DNA of 64,000 bases from Olavius algarvensis Delta 4 endosymbiont (GTDB lineage Bacteria > Desulfobacterota > Desulfobacteria > Desulfobacterales > CAJINA01). The DNA is taken from contig CAJINA010000021.1 of assembly GCA_905176665.1 (NCBI GenBank), positions 1-64,000 of the forward strand, read 5' to 3'. Made by a program: the position numbers and the translations under genes. The notes below the pieces were generated by a model. That model ran no database searches and had not been told where the DNA came from. It saw nothing but the letters and a program-made list of their open reading frames with translations. Of the stretch, positions 25,375-34,515 are shown in pieces. How positions within the stretch are numbered: the stretch's first letter is position 1; each line of letters begins with the position of its first letter.

Positions 25375-26337
25375 ATGAAGATTCGAATTCTCACTGCAGA
25401 AGATGTCAAAGCCGCCCTGCCCATGGACCGGGCTATCGAAGCCGTTCGGTCGGCATTCGGCCAGTTCTCAGCCGGACAGGCAAAGGTACCGCTGCGCAGT
25501 CGGTTTCACACGGATAAGGGGGTCACGCTGATCATGCCCGCCCACCTGAAGCAGACCGGCGAGTTTGCTTTGAAGGTGGTGTCGGTGTACGGGGAAAATC
25601 CAGCAAAGGGCCTGCCCACCGTAGCTGCCACGGTTCTGGTCCTCGACCCGGAAACGGGCAGGCCCCTGTCGTTTATGGACGGCGACAGCCTGACCGCCCT
25701 GCGGACCGGGGCAGGGGGCGGCCTGGCGGCCGACCTGCTGGCCCGCAAGGATGCCCACCGGGCCGTTCTCTTCGGGGCCGGTGTTCAGGCCCGGACCCAG
25801 TTGCTGGCGGCCATGACGGTACGCACCCTGGATGAGGTGACCATCCTAGACCCCGTTCCCGCGGCCGCCGAACGCCTGGCCGCGGAGGTCTCTTCCTGGG
25901 ATGGTGCGCCGGCGGTAAACCTGGGTGCCGATCCGGCTGAAGCGGTGGCTGCGGCCGATATCATCATGGCGGCCACCACGACGACTACGCCCCTGTTTGA
26001 CGGGAATCTGCTCAAACCCGGGACCCATGTCACCGGGGTTGGATCCTTTACCCCCGACATGCAGGAAATCGATGCGGCCACGGTAAAGCGCGCCCGGGTC
26101 ATCGTGGATTCCCGCGAGGCCTGCCAGGCGGAAGCCGGGGATATCGTCAAGGCGGAGGCCGTGATCGACGCTGAAATCGGCGATATTGTGAACGGTACCT
26201 GTCCCGGCCGTGAAAATGATACCGAAATCACCTTCTTTAAATCCGTGGGGGTGGCCTGCCAGGATGCGGCGGCGGCCGCCGCCGTGCTGGCTGGTGCAGA
26301 GGCGGGCGATCTGGGACAGATAGTCGATTTGGGTTAG
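25375..26337 (+). CDS. Ornithine cyclodeaminase/mu-crystallin-family reductase, probable 1-pyrroline-2-carboxylate reductase
   Basis: A 320-residue member of the OCD/mu-crystallin family. Rossmann nucleotide loop G-A-G-V-Q-A-R-T-Q at about residues 129-137; N-terminal substrate-domain Lys in F-A-L-K-V-V; G-S-F-T-P-D-M-Q-E and the C-terminal K-S-V-G-V-A region are standard. In hydroxyproline clusters these proteins act as NAD(P)H-dependent ketimine reductases that turn 1-pyrroline-2-carboxylate into L-proline. The next gene encodes an enzyme predicted to make that substrate, which favours this role over ornithine cyclodeaminase or alanine dehydrogenase. Ribosome site AAAGGAAA precedes ATG 25375. 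Confidence 0.82.
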   Translation: MKIRILTAEDVKAALPMDRAIEAVRSAFGQFSAGQAKVPLRSRFHTDKGVTLIMPAHLKQTGEFALKVVSVYGENPAKGLPTVAATVLVLDPETGRPLSFMDGDSLTALRTGAGGGLAADLLARKDAHRAVLFGAGVQARTQLLAAMTVRTLDEVTILDPVPAAAERLAAEVSSWDGAPAVNLGADPAEAVAAADIIMAATTTTTPLFDGNLLKPGTHVTGVGSFTPDMQEIDAATVKRARVIVDSREACQAEAGDIVKAEAVIDAEIGDIVNGTCPGRENDTEITFFKSVGVACQDAAAAAAVLAGAEAGDLGQIVDLG

Positions 26338-26447
26338 GAATCCATCCTACAGGGCGAGATTCAGGTGTTTAGGCTGAAGTCTGAAGCAAAACCGAATCTG
26401 CCCTGATTACCACAATTTCCCAAGCAAGAGGCAGGAGGCGCTCAGTC

Positions 26448-27485
26448 GTGTTAAGCGAAATGAAGGCATACCAGCCGCCGGAGCACTGGCAGAAGATCAC
26501 AACAATCGATGCCCACACCGAAGGCGAACCTTTCCGGGTCATCACCGGCGGCCTTCCGGAACTGGAAGGCGACACCATTCTGGCCCGGCGCCGCTGCATG
26601 CGGGACAAATACGATCACCTGCGCACAGCCCTCATGTGGGAACCCCGTGGGCATGCGGATATGTACGGCTGCATCGTGACGCCACCGGTATCACCGGAGG
26701 CTGATTTCGGTGTTCTTTTCCTGCACAACGAAGGCTACAGCAGCATGTGCGGCCACGGGATCATCGCCATGACCACCATTGCCGTCGAGACCGGTATGGT
26801 GCCGCTGGAGACACCGGTAACCACAGTCCGGATCGATTCGCCGGCCGGGCTGGTGACCGCGCACGCTAAAATAGTTGACCGTAAAGTAGCGAGTGTCTAT
26901 TTTCACAATGTTCCTTCTTTTGTGCTGGCGCTGGACCAGCAGGTGAATGTGCCGGGATTGGGTCCGATCCTTTATGATATTGCCTTTGGCGGAGCATATT
27001 ATGCCTATGTGGATGTTGCCCAGGTAGGTCTGGTGACCAGGCCGGATAACTATGGCGCCCTGATTGAAAAAGGCATGGCCATCAAAAACGCAGTCATGGC
27101 CAGCCGCCCGATACCGCATCCTTTTGAGGAAGATCTCAGTTTTTTATATGGGACGATTTTCATCGGCCAGCCGCATACACCGGATGTGCACAGCAGCAAT
27201 GTTTGCATATTTGCTGAAGGCGAGGTCGACCGGTGCCCCACGGGAACCGGTGTCAGCGGGCGCCTGGCATTGCACTATGCCAGGGGCGAGGTCGCCATCG
27301 ACCAGACCATTGAAATCGAGAGCATCCTCAGTACGCGCTTCAAGGGACGGGTTGTCAAGACCATCCGTTTTGAATCATACGATGCCATCATCCCTGAGGT
27401 AGAGGGCCGGGCCTGGCTGACCGGCAGGCATGAATTCTGGATCGATCCGGATGACCCGCTCAAGCGGGGGTTTGTATTTCGATAA
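26448..27485 (+). CDS. Proline-racemase-family protein, probable trans-3-hydroxy-L-proline dehydratase
   Basis: A 345-residue proline-racemase-superfamily protein. The first catalytic site is M-C-G-H-G (Cys101). The second site reads D-R-C-P-T-G-T-G, placing Thr265 where proline racemase and 4-hydroxyproline epimerase have Cys. The Cys/Thr pair is the mark of trans-3-hydroxy-L-proline dehydratase (human L3HYPDH: Cys104/Thr273), which yields 1-pyrroline-2-carboxylate. That product is the expected substrate of the reductase encoded 110 bases upstream. Start GTG 26448 has AGGAGG about 8 bases before it. A neighbouring Cys263 could in principle complicate the assignment. Confidence 0.86.
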   Translation: MLSEMKAYQPPEHWQKITTIDAHTEGEPFRVITGGLPELEGDTILARRRCMRDKYDHLRTALMWEPRGHADMYGCIVTPPVSPEADFGVLFLHNEGYSSMCGHGIIAMTTIAVETGMVPLETPVTTVRIDSPAGLVTAHAKIVDRKVASVYFHNVPSFVLALDQQVNVPGLGPILYDIAFGGAYYAYVDVAQVGLVTRPDNYGALIEKGMAIKNAVMASRPIPHPFEEDLSFLYGTIFIGQPHTPDVHSSNVCIFAEGEVDRCPTGTGVSGRLALHYARGEVAIDQTIEIESILSTRFKGRVVKTIRFESYDAIIPEVEGRAWLTGRHEFWIDPDDPLKRGFVFR

Positions 27486-27541
27486 AGTTGCTGTATTTGA
27501 AGGTGCCTACGTAGTATAATCAGTTTGGCTATAAACCTGTG

Positions 27542-27614
27542 CTATCGGGGTCGGGATCGAAATCGCTATCGCATTCGAGTCCCGATACCGATTTCGATTT
27601 CGATCCCGATTAGA
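27542..27614 (+). repeat. GGGATCGAAATCG repeat, unit 2 with inverted partner
   Basis: The unit at 27542-27571 matches the one at 25258 at 28 of 30 positions. It is followed by CCGATTTCGATTTCGATCCC (about 27588-27607), an inverted partner that would let the leader of icd fold into a long stem. Such GATCGAAATC palindromes appear to be dispersed intergenic repeats. Confidence 0.6.
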
Positions 27615-27655
27615 GGGGACGTCCAGACCCAACAATCAATTCCTGAGAGGTTTTT

Positions 27656-28879
27656 ATGACAACCAATGGCGAGCAAATTACGATTGACGATCAGGGCAAA
27701 CCGGTAGTGCCGGCCAATCCCGCGGTACCCTTTATCGAAGGCGACGGAACCGGTCCCGATATCTGGCGGGCCACCCGGATTGCCATCGATGCGGCCGTGA
27801 CCGCCGCTTATGGCGCCGAGCGCCGGATAGCATGGCTGGAGATCTACGCGGGAGAAAAGTCTTTCAACATGGACGGCCAGTGGCTGCCGGACGAAACTCT
27901 AGAGAAAATCAAGACCTATAAGGTGGCCATTAAAGGGCCCCTGACAACCCCGGTCGGTAAAGGCATTCGCAGCATCAACGTCGGCCTGCGGCAGGAACTG
28001 GATCTGTACGCCTGTGTTCGCCCGGTGAAGTACATTAGCGGTATTCCCAGCCCGGTCGTACGCCCCATGGATGTCGACATGATCGTGTTCCGGGAGAATA
28101 CCGAAGATGTTTACGCGGGCCTGGAATGGGAAGCTGAATCCGATACGGCTAAAAAATTTATCGCACTGGTGGCGGCCGAAGAGGGACGTGATATTCGGCC
28201 CGATTCCGGTATCGGCCTCAAACCGATCAGCCGCACAGGGACCCGCCGCCTGGTCAAGATGGCCATCGACTACGCCCTGGAACACGGTAAAGAAAGTGTC
28301 ACCCTGGTGCACAAGGGCAATATCATGAAGTTTACCGAGGGCGCCTTTAGAAAGTGGGGCTATGAACTGGCGGCGGAATACGGCGACAAACTGATTACCG
28401 AAGACCGGCTCTGGGAAGAATTCGACGGCCAGGCCCCGGAAGGTAAAGTGGTGGTCAAGGACCGCATTGCCGATGCTATGTTCCAGCAGATACTGCTGCG
28501 CCCGGCTGAATACGAGGTATTGGCCATGCCCAACCTGAACGGGGATTACATGTCCGACGCGCTCGCTGCCATGGTCGGCGGACTGGGCATGGCGCCCGGT
28601 GCCAACATCGGGGCCGGCTACGCCCTGTTCGAGGCCACCCACGGCACGGCCCCCAAATATGCCGATCTCGACAAGGTCAACCCGGGCTCTCTAATCCTAT
28701 CCGGGGCCATGATGCTCGATTACATGGGCTGGCTCGAGGCGGCCGATATCCTGCGCAACAGCCTGGTGGTCACCATCAGCCAGAAAACAGTGACTTACGA
28801 TCTGGCTCGCCAGATGGAGGGTGCTACCGAGGTGAAATGTTCGGAGTTTGCCCAGGCCATGGTGAAGAATATGCCGTGA
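27656..28879 (+). CDS. icd: NADP-dependent isocitrate dehydrogenase
   Basis: A 407-residue isocitrate dehydrogenase of the E. coli type. Substrate motif R-S-I-N-V-x-L-R-Q contains the regulatory Ser; D-x-x-x-A-x-M metal site is in the D-R-I-A-D-A-M region. NADP-specific residues are present: K-Y in A-P-K-Y followed by V six residues on, and Y...R in T-Y-D-L-A-R (E. coli K344, Y345, V351, Y391, R395). It converts isocitrate to 2-oxoglutarate in the cytoplasm. It follows the hydroxyproline block after 170 bases of repeat-containing DNA and probably has its own promoter. Confidence 0.94.
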   Translation: MTTNGEQITIDDQGKPVVPANPAVPFIEGDGTGPDIWRATRIAIDAAVTAAYGAERRIAWLEIYAGEKSFNMDGQWLPDETLEKIKTYKVAIKGPLTTPVGKGIRSINVGLRQELDLYACVRPVKYISGIPSPVVRPMDVDMIVFRENTEDVYAGLEWEAESDTAKKFIALVAAEEGRDIRPDSGIGLKPISRTGTRRLVKMAIDYALEHGKESVTLVHKGNIMKFTEGAFRKWGYELAAEYGDKLITEDRLWEEFDGQAPEGKVVVKDRIADAMFQQILLRPAEYEVLAMPNLNGDYMSDALAAMVGGLGMAPGANIGAGYALFEATHGTAPKYADLDKVNPGSLILSGAMMLDYMGWLEAADILRNSLVVTISQKTVTYDLARQMEGATEVKCSEFAQAMVKNMP

Positions 28880-28907
28880 CGGCTGCCAGCACGTCCACCG
28901 CGGTTCT

Positions 28908-29138
28908 TTTTCGCAAATGACCGTTGTTGGCAGGGCCAGGGCCGGCATCTTAAAGCCGATACTCATGGGCGGTGGTGCAGATGTGCCGATGCTTGTTATT
29001 CTGATTGGCTCATTGGCGGGAATGGTCTTGTCTATGATTCCTGTGCTCTTTGCCGGAGCGGTGGTGCTGGCCCTCATGTACACACTATATCCAGCCTGGC
29101 TCGATAATGAAAACCCGGAAAGTGAGGCGACAAGCTAA
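28908..29138 (+). pseudogene. C-terminal remnant of an AI-2E-family transporter
   Basis: The 73-residue open frame (ATG 28917) reads L-K-P-I-L-M-G-G-G-A-D-V-P-M-L-V-I-L-I-G and then V-V-L-A-L, the typical last two helices and conserved G-x-x-A-D-x-P loop of AI-2E/PerM-family permeases, which are normally about 350 residues. Nothing upstream encodes the remaining helices; icd ends only 37 bases before. I read this as the decayed end of a transporter gene whose 5' part was lost. The helix I-P-V-L-F also deviates from the family's G-I-I-G-L-F pattern. Confidence 0.65.
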
Positions 29139-29422
29139 AGATTGTTACCTGCTTTCCAAGCCTACCGAGCCAAATGAGCCCTAAACTTTTCCGTTCTGGA
29201 GCCCACGCTACGAATTCCGATTGAACAGCCCGTGGTAATTATGTAATTAATTCTCAAGTATGCAGACAAATATGCCGAAAAGAGGCATATGCCGTTAGAA
29301 GCCGGATGGATCACTATAATTGCGAAGAACGAACATATAAGGCGGCCGGCCTTTCTATTTCCGGAGCAGGCGCATAGTTTAAACTTACAGCCCGAGTTGG
29401 CCGAAATACTTGACTATCCTCA
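29139..29422. other. Intergenic region with a short hairpin
   Basis: About 280 bases without a gene. ATATGCC and GGCATAT (29270-29290) form a 7-bp stem with a 7-base loop and could end the transcript from icd or be an operator for the kinase gene. Nothing else was recognised. Confidence 0.3.
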
Positions 29423-31390
29423 ATGACACCTCGCTTACAGTCAGCCGAAAAAAGATCCACTTTACGGCCGCAACTCAAGACCATGCATCTCAATCCGGTC
29501 ACCCTGCGATTTTCCGGGCCCCTGACCCATCTCGAGAGCCTGTTTCAAAAGGACTACCTGGAGCAGTCCATCCCCCATATTCGGCTGGTCCTCATTCTGG
29601 CTACGATTCTCTATGCCATTTTCGGTATACTGGATTTTCTGCTGGTGCCCGGTCAAAAGTATTTGTTCTGGACAATTCGATACGCGGTTGTCTGTCCGGC
29701 CCTGATTTTGACTGCGATTGTTTTGCGATTTCAGTCAGTTCAGAAAATGATCCAACCGATTCTCAGTGGGCTGATTGTGATCAGCGGAAGCGGCATTATC
29801 GCCATGATACTCATCGCCCCACCGCCGATCAACTATTCCTACTATGCCGGATTGATTCTGGCGTTTATGTTCGGTTACACATTCGTGCGGGCCCAATTCA
29901 TCTGGGCCTCGCTGGGCGCGTGGTGCCTGGTGATCCTCTATGAGGTTGCCGCTATCGGCATTGCCAAAACACCCGTCCCGATCCTGATCAATAACAACTT
30001 TTTCTTTATCAGCGCCAACCTGATCGGCATGCTGGCTTGCTATTTCATCGAACTGTATGCGCGCCGGGATTTCTATCTGGTTCATCTGCTTGCGGATGAG
30101 CGTGAAAAAGTACAGGTCGCCAATCTGGACCTGGAACAGCGGGTCCGGCTGCGTACAAATGAACTTGAAGCCGCCAATCAGGAATTGGCGCAGGAAATTA
30201 AGGAACGCAAGCACGCCGAAGCAGAGCGTACCCGGCTTGCGGATCAATTGAAACAGGCGGAAAAGATGGAGGCCGTCGGCAGCATGGCTGCCGGCGTGGC
30301 CCACGACCTGAACAACATCCTCAGCGGTCTGGTCAGTTATCCGGACCTGCTGCTTCTGGACCTGACCGATGAGAGCCCCCTGCGGCAGCCGATCCTGACG
30401 ATAAAAAAGTCAGGCGAAAAGGCAGCCGCCATGGTCCAGGATCTCCTGGCCCTGGCAAGGCGGGGGGTGACCCATAAGGAAGTTGTCAACCCCAATGATT
30501 TGATTTCCGACTATCTCGGCTCCCCTGAGTTTGCAAGCCTTGAGCAGCAACATCCGCACGTGCGTTTCACTGTCGATTTGGCGGTCGATCTATTGAATGT
30601 ACTTGTGTCGCCTGTTCATTTGTTAAAAGCGATGATGAACCTGACCTCCAATGCCGCGGAGGCCCTGCTGGTGAAAGGGGATGTGGAAATCAAGACCCGG
30701 AATCGATCTCTGGACCAGTCGATAAACAGGCATGAAGCCATTGCCGCCGGGGACTATATCACCATCCAAGTCTATGACAGTGGCGTTGGCATTGCAGAGC
30801 AGGACCTCGAACGGATTTTCGAGCCGTTCTACACTAAAAAACAACTGGGACGCAGTGGGACCGGTCTGGGTATGACCGTTGTCTGGTCCACGATAAAGGA
30901 TGCCGACGGCTATATCGATGTTGAAAGTAGAGAGGGCTACGGTACGACTTTTACGCTCTATCTACCGGTTAATCGGCAACCTGCCATGGCAACGGAGAGT
31001 CCGGTCCTTTTTGAAAATCTGCATGGTACCGAAAGGGTTTTGGTGGTTGACGATCTGGCTGAGCAACGTGAGATCGCCAAGGCGATGCTCGGTAAGTTGG
31101 GATATTTCGTCACGGCCGTGCCATCGGGTGAAGCAGCGCTTGACTACCTGAAGGAAAATGAGGCGGACATCGTGGTCTTGGACATGATCATGGCACCAGG
31201 GATGGATGGCTGTGAAACATATCGCCGTATTCTGGAACAGCGTCCCCAGCAAAAGGCGGTTATTGCCAGTGGCTTTTCAGAATCTAAGCGTGTACGCGAA
31301 GCCCAGCGGATTGGTGCGGGCGCCTACATCAAAAAACCCTATACCCTCGAAAAGATTGCGCTGGCAGTGCGTGAGGCGCTTGACGGATAG
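29423..31390 (+). CDS. Hybrid sensor histidine kinase with C-terminal receiver
   Basis: A 655-residue membrane kinase. About six hydrophobic segments at residues 50-215 form a sensor; a coiled coil at 222-290 (E-R-E-K-V...E-I-K-E-R-K-H-A-E-A-E) leads to the HisKA box A-A-G-V-A-H-D-L-N-N with His294; the HATPase N, G1 and G2 boxes follow (N-A-A-E-A, D-S-G-V-G-I, G-T-G-L-G-M). The receiver domain at about 535-655 has phospho-acceptor Asp587 in V-L-D-M. No partner regulator is adjacent, so output may go through another protein or the receiver may act as a phosphate sink. ATG 29483 is an alternative start. Confidence 0.9.
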   Translation: MTPRLQSAEKRSTLRPQLKTMHLNPVTLRFSGPLTHLESLFQKDYLEQSIPHIRLVLILATILYAIFGILDFLLVPGQKYLFWTIRYAVVCPALILTAIVLRFQSVQKMIQPILSGLIVISGSGIIAMILIAPPPINYSYYAGLILAFMFGYTFVRAQFIWASLGAWCLVILYEVAAIGIAKTPVPILINNNFFFISANLIGMLACYFIELYARRDFYLVHLLADEREKVQVANLDLEQRVRLRTNELEAANQELAQEIKERKHAEAERTRLADQLKQAEKMEAVGSMAAGVAHDLNNILSGLVSYPDLLLLDLTDESPLRQPILTIKKSGEKAAAMVQDLLALARRGVTHKEVVNPNDLISDYLGSPEFASLEQQHPHVRFTVDLAVDLLNVLVSPVHLLKAMMNLTSNAAEALLVKGDVEIKTRNRSLDQSINRHEAIAAGDYITIQVYDSGVGIAEQDLERIFEPFYTKKQLGRSGTGLGMTVVWSTIKDADGYIDVESREGYGTTFTLYLPVNRQPAMATESPVLFENLHGTERVLVVDDLAEQREIAKAMLGKLGYFVTAVPSGEAALDYLKENEADIVVLDMIMAPGMDGCETYRRILEQRPQQKAVIASGFSESKRVREAQRIGAGAYIKKPYTLEKIALAVREALDG

Positions 31391-31464
31391 CGCCCGGAAA
31401 CCTTATGTGGCGGAATCGAGAGGGTCCTGAAGATCGCCGTCTCCCTCTTCGCCAAACAATGCCG

Positions 31465-32778
31465 TCACCGGCCATGGGTCTGGTTGAAGGCCTGCAGCCG
31501 TGATTCTAATTCCGGGAAGCGGTTTTTAGCGGTGAGCGACACGCAGGCCCGGATGCCCTCGAGCCGCTTGCTGCCCGTGGTGGCCAGAGAGATGCCGCTG
31601 ATGCCGTAGTAGAGCAGTTCTTCCACAAGCTCGACGCCGGAAAAACCGGGGTAGGCCACGGTGAAGTAAAATCCGTCGGCCAGGGGCTCATCTTCGTCCA
31701 GGTCGTAGACAAGCTTGAAACCGTTGTCGGTAAAGAGCTTTTTCATCTTCCGGGCCCGCTCGCCATATTCCTTTACTGCTTCCACAAAGTTATACTGCCC
31801 GCTATTCACCGCCTCGAGCAGGCGGGCCAGGCCGTGCTGGGCACTGTGGCTGACACCCGAGCTCAGGGCGTACATGCCGCCAAAGATATAGGCGTAGCCA
31901 AACCGGTTGCTGCCGAACCAGGGTTCCAGGCCGTCACCCTCGGAATTGAACAGTACCGGCGATATGGCGGTCATCCCGATGCGTTGACCGGCCAGGCTGA
32001 ATGATTTCGAGCTGGAAATCAGGAGAATATAATTTGCGGTGTAGTTGGCCACCGAGGGGATATAGGGCGGCCGGCCGGGTTGCGAATAGTCTTTTCTAAA
32101 ATCCATTCCGAAGTAGGCTAGATCTTCGAGGGCGATAACATCATGCTGTGTGCAGAGCCGACCGATGATTTCCAACTCCTTGTCCGTGAAACAAATCCAG
32201 GATGGGTTGTTGGGATTGGAATAGAGAACGGCCGCAATGTCCCCCTGGTCAAGATAGGACCGCAGTTTGTCCTCCAGCCGGGCGCCCCTGAAATCATATA
32301 CGTCAAAACTTTCGTAGGGCAGGCCGAGGGCCCGGGCCTGAATTTTATTGACCGGAAAGCCGGGGTCGATAAACAGGATTTTGCTGCGGCCTTTAAAACG
32401 CCGGCCAGCCATCATCATTGCCAGGTAACAGCCCTGCATGGAGCCCACCGTAGGCAGGCAGCCTTCCGGAGCGACTTCGATATTCAAAAAATTCTGCACG
32501 AAAGAGACAATGCCGGTTTTAAGCTCCGGGATGCCGTCAAAGGGAGGGTACTTGGAACCGACCCCCTGTTTCAAGGCTTCGATTTCGCCCGCCACGGCAA
32601 TTTCCGGCGGATCGAAACCCGGGATGCCCATTTCCATACGGATAAAAGATACCCCGCTGGCTACTTCGATGTTGGTTACCAGCCGGTTCAGTTCGCGAAT
32701 GGAAGCCAACCCTACAGACTTCAGTCCCGAGGCCGCAATGAATTTCTTAACGATGTCCGGATCTATTGGTGTTTGCAT
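31465..32778 (-). CDS. PLP-dependent class I/II aminotransferase
   Basis: A 437-residue fold-type I aminotransferase. The PLP lysine is Lys258 in S-S-S-K-S-F, with Arg266 in G-Q-R-I-G for phosphate binding; Y-S-N-P-N-N-P-S (186-193) and D-L-A-Y (219-222) are the other cofactor and substrate contacts. The G-F-D-P-P and Y-P-P-F-D-G-I-P-E-L segments near the N-terminus are typical of aspartate/aromatic-type enzymes. Specificity is not readable. It lies downstream of the flavoprotein gene on the same strand, separated by a 160-base inverted-repeat element, so co-transcription is uncertain. Confidence 0.88.
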   Translation of the reverse strand: MQTPIDPDIVKKFIAASGLKSVGLASIRELNRLVTNIEVASGVSFIRMEMGIPGFDPPEIAVAGEIEALKQGVGSKYPPFDGIPELKTGIVSFVQNFLNIEVAPEGCLPTVGSMQGCYLAMMMAGRRFKGRSKILFIDPGFPVNKIQARALGLPYESFDVYDFRGARLEDKLRSYLDQGDIAAVLYSNPNNPSWICFTDKELEIIGRLCTQHDVIALEDLAYFGMDFRKDYSQPGRPPYIPSVANYTANYILLISSSKSFSLAGQRIGMTAISPVLFNSEGDGLEPWFGSNRFGYAYIFGGMYALSSGVSHSAQHGLARLLEAVNSGQYNFVEAVKEYGERARKMKKLFTDNGFKLVYDLDEDEPLADGFYFTVAYPGFSGVELVEELLYYGISGISLATTGSKRLEGIRACVSLTAKNRFPELESRLQAFNQTHGR

Positions 32779-32805
32779 GCTTTTCTACCTTTAAGGGCAT
32801 TATTC

Positions 32806-32965
32806 TCGCGCGGAGTCGCAGAGGCGCAGAGAAGACCAAAAACCAAAATTTTGGCGCGCTGTCGCGCGAAAGACCATCTGTTGGTTATGGGTTTTAGATT
32901 TTAGGGTTTCCGGCGAAGCCGGCGTAAATTCGTGGTTTTCTCTGCGCCGCTGCGCCTCCGCGCGA
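32806..32965. repeat. 160-base element bounded by GCAGAG-type inverted repeats
   Basis: The left end (32806-32837) begins TCGCGCGGAGTCGCAGAGG and the right end (32934-32965) closes with CTGCGCCTCCGCGCGA; the two 32-base ends are complementary at about 28 positions. Between them are two palindromes: CCAAAATTTTGG, and CCGGCGAAGCCGG. A further TTCTCTGCGG unit follows at about 32974. The CTCTGCG-CTCTGCG pattern is a widely dispersed intergenic repeat; another unit occurs near 90-113. Confidence 0.6.
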
Positions 32966-33017
32966 TGCAATAGGTATTCTCTGCGGTTTAACATCTTTGC
33001 GTGAGACAAAAAAGACT

Positions 33018-34298
33018 TTAAATCCGGCGCTGAATGAAATGATAAAGCCTTGCACCGGTTTCGTAGAAGAGCTCCCAGAAAAGCCGCGTATAGATCGTTT
33101 GCGGTTTCAGAACCGGCAGGGGGATTTTCTGAACATCGCCATCCATGACATAGCCGGCCAGCAATTTGCCAAAGACAGTGCCCGGGCCGATTCCCCTTCC
33201 GTTGAAACTCGTAATCATGACCATGCTGTCGTCCAGGATATGAAACCGGGGGAGGTGGTTGCTGTTCATGGCAAAGGTGCCGTGCCAACCGTATTCCAGC
33301 GGCACATCACCCACTTGCGGAAAGGTTTTCTTAATGGTCCGTTTCACCCAGGCTTCGTGCAGGCCATAGGCAAAGTCGTTGACTGTGCCGACGCTCCCCA
33401 CGATCAGCCGCCCGGCAGCGTCGCGGCGGTAGGAGGAGAGAATCAGGTTCGTATCCCAGGCGCCCTGGTGCTCCGGCAAGACGGTTTTGTCGGCTTCACC
33501 GGTCAGGGGCGGGGTGGCGAACTGGAAGAAGTTCATCCAGAACATGGACTTCTTGATTGACTGGAAAGCAAACCCCGGATAGGCATGCACGGCCACGATG
33601 ACTGCTTTGGCTGCCAGGGTGCCCTGCGGTGTCGCCAGTCTGTAGTTTTTACCGTCTTTCTCGTGTTTTATCACGGGCGAGTTTTTGAACAGTCGTGCGC
33701 CTTTTCCGATTGCGGCGTTTGCCAGGCCGAAGGCATAAGCCAGCGGTTGAATCGTACCGGCCCGCTCATCCATCAAGGCGCCGTAAAAACTCTGGCTGCC
33801 GGTACGGGCGGCGGTTTCTTCCGGGCCCAGGAGCTTAACCGGGGCCCCCCGCTGTTGCCACTGGGTTTCCCGTTGTTGAAGCGCTTTCAGTCCGCTTTTC
33901 GAGTCCGCGCAGTGCAAGGTTGCGTTGTGCAGGGCTTCGCACTCAATCTGATGTTCCTTGATCAGGCTGTAGACCAGGTCGGGGGAGTTGCCTAGCACGG
34001 TGAGCAGTTTTTCACCGTATTCCGCCCCGGCTAATTTCAGCAGGTCTTCGGGCATAAGCCACAAGCCGGCATTGACCAGGCCCACATTGCGCCCGGCCCC
34101 GCCATAACCGATGTCCCTAGCCTCCAGCAGGGTGACCTGCCGGCCGGCTTCGGCAAGATGTAAGGCGGCTGACAGTCCGGTATACCCCCCGCCGATGACG
34201 GCGACGTCAGCTGTATGATCTCCTTCCAGCGGTTTTAAATCCGGTGGCTGCCTTGCGGTCACCGCCCAGAGTCCATGACTGGTTGCTGTATCTTCCAT
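33018..34298 (-). CDS. FAD-dependent amine/amino-acid oxidoreductase (DAO family)
   Basis: A flavoprotein of about 426 residues, DAO/GlcD-like family and closest in layout to gamma-glutamylputrescine oxidases (PuuB). The dinucleotide loop G-G-G-Y-T-G begins near residue 36, followed by A-L-H-L-A-E-A-G and a terminal L-L-E-A. A second FAD contact G-R-G-I-G-P-G is near the C-terminus. It should oxidise the C-N bond of an amine or (imino) acid in the cytoplasm or at the membrane. ATG 34298 is preferred over the frame start at 34370 because AGGAAGGA precedes it. Its position between an aminotransferase and an acyl-CoA dehydrogenase suggests amino-acid or amine breakdown. Confidence 0.85.
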   Translation of the reverse strand: MEDTATSHGLWAVTARQPPDLKPLEGDHTADVAVIGGGYTGLSAALHLAEAGRQVTLLEARDIGYGGAGRNVGLVNAGLWLMPEDLLKLAGAEYGEKLLTVLGNSPDLVYSLIKEHQIECEALHNATLHCADSKSGLKALQQRETQWQQRGAPVKLLGPEETAARTGSQSFYGALMDERAGTIQPLAYAFGLANAAIGKGARLFKNSPVIKHEKDGKNYRLATPQGTLAAKAVIVAVHAYPGFAFQSIKKSMFWMNFFQFATPPLTGEADKTVLPEHQGAWDTNLILSSYRRDAAGRLIVGSVGTVNDFAYGLHEAWVKRTIKKTFPQVGDVPLEYGWHGTFAMNSNHLPRFHILDDSMVMITSFNGRGIGPGTVFGKLLAGYVMDGDVQKIPLPVLKPQTIYTRLFWELFYETGARLYHFIQRRI

Positions 34299-34515
34299 TG
34301 GTGTGTTCCTTCCTGAACTGGGTTCCATGAAACTGAGGCGTAAACCAGCATAAAAAGGCGCATAAATCAACTACAAACAGAGGTGTTGGCAGATGCGGGC
34401 CAGCGCAGCGTGGGTTTGACGGGTGGCGTATTGTCAGCGGCGCGAAGAATCGCGAACAAACTGTGGTTCGGGCGGGTCTTGTTGCGCCTGCCGGCGGTGA
34501 TCCCGGATTCAATTT

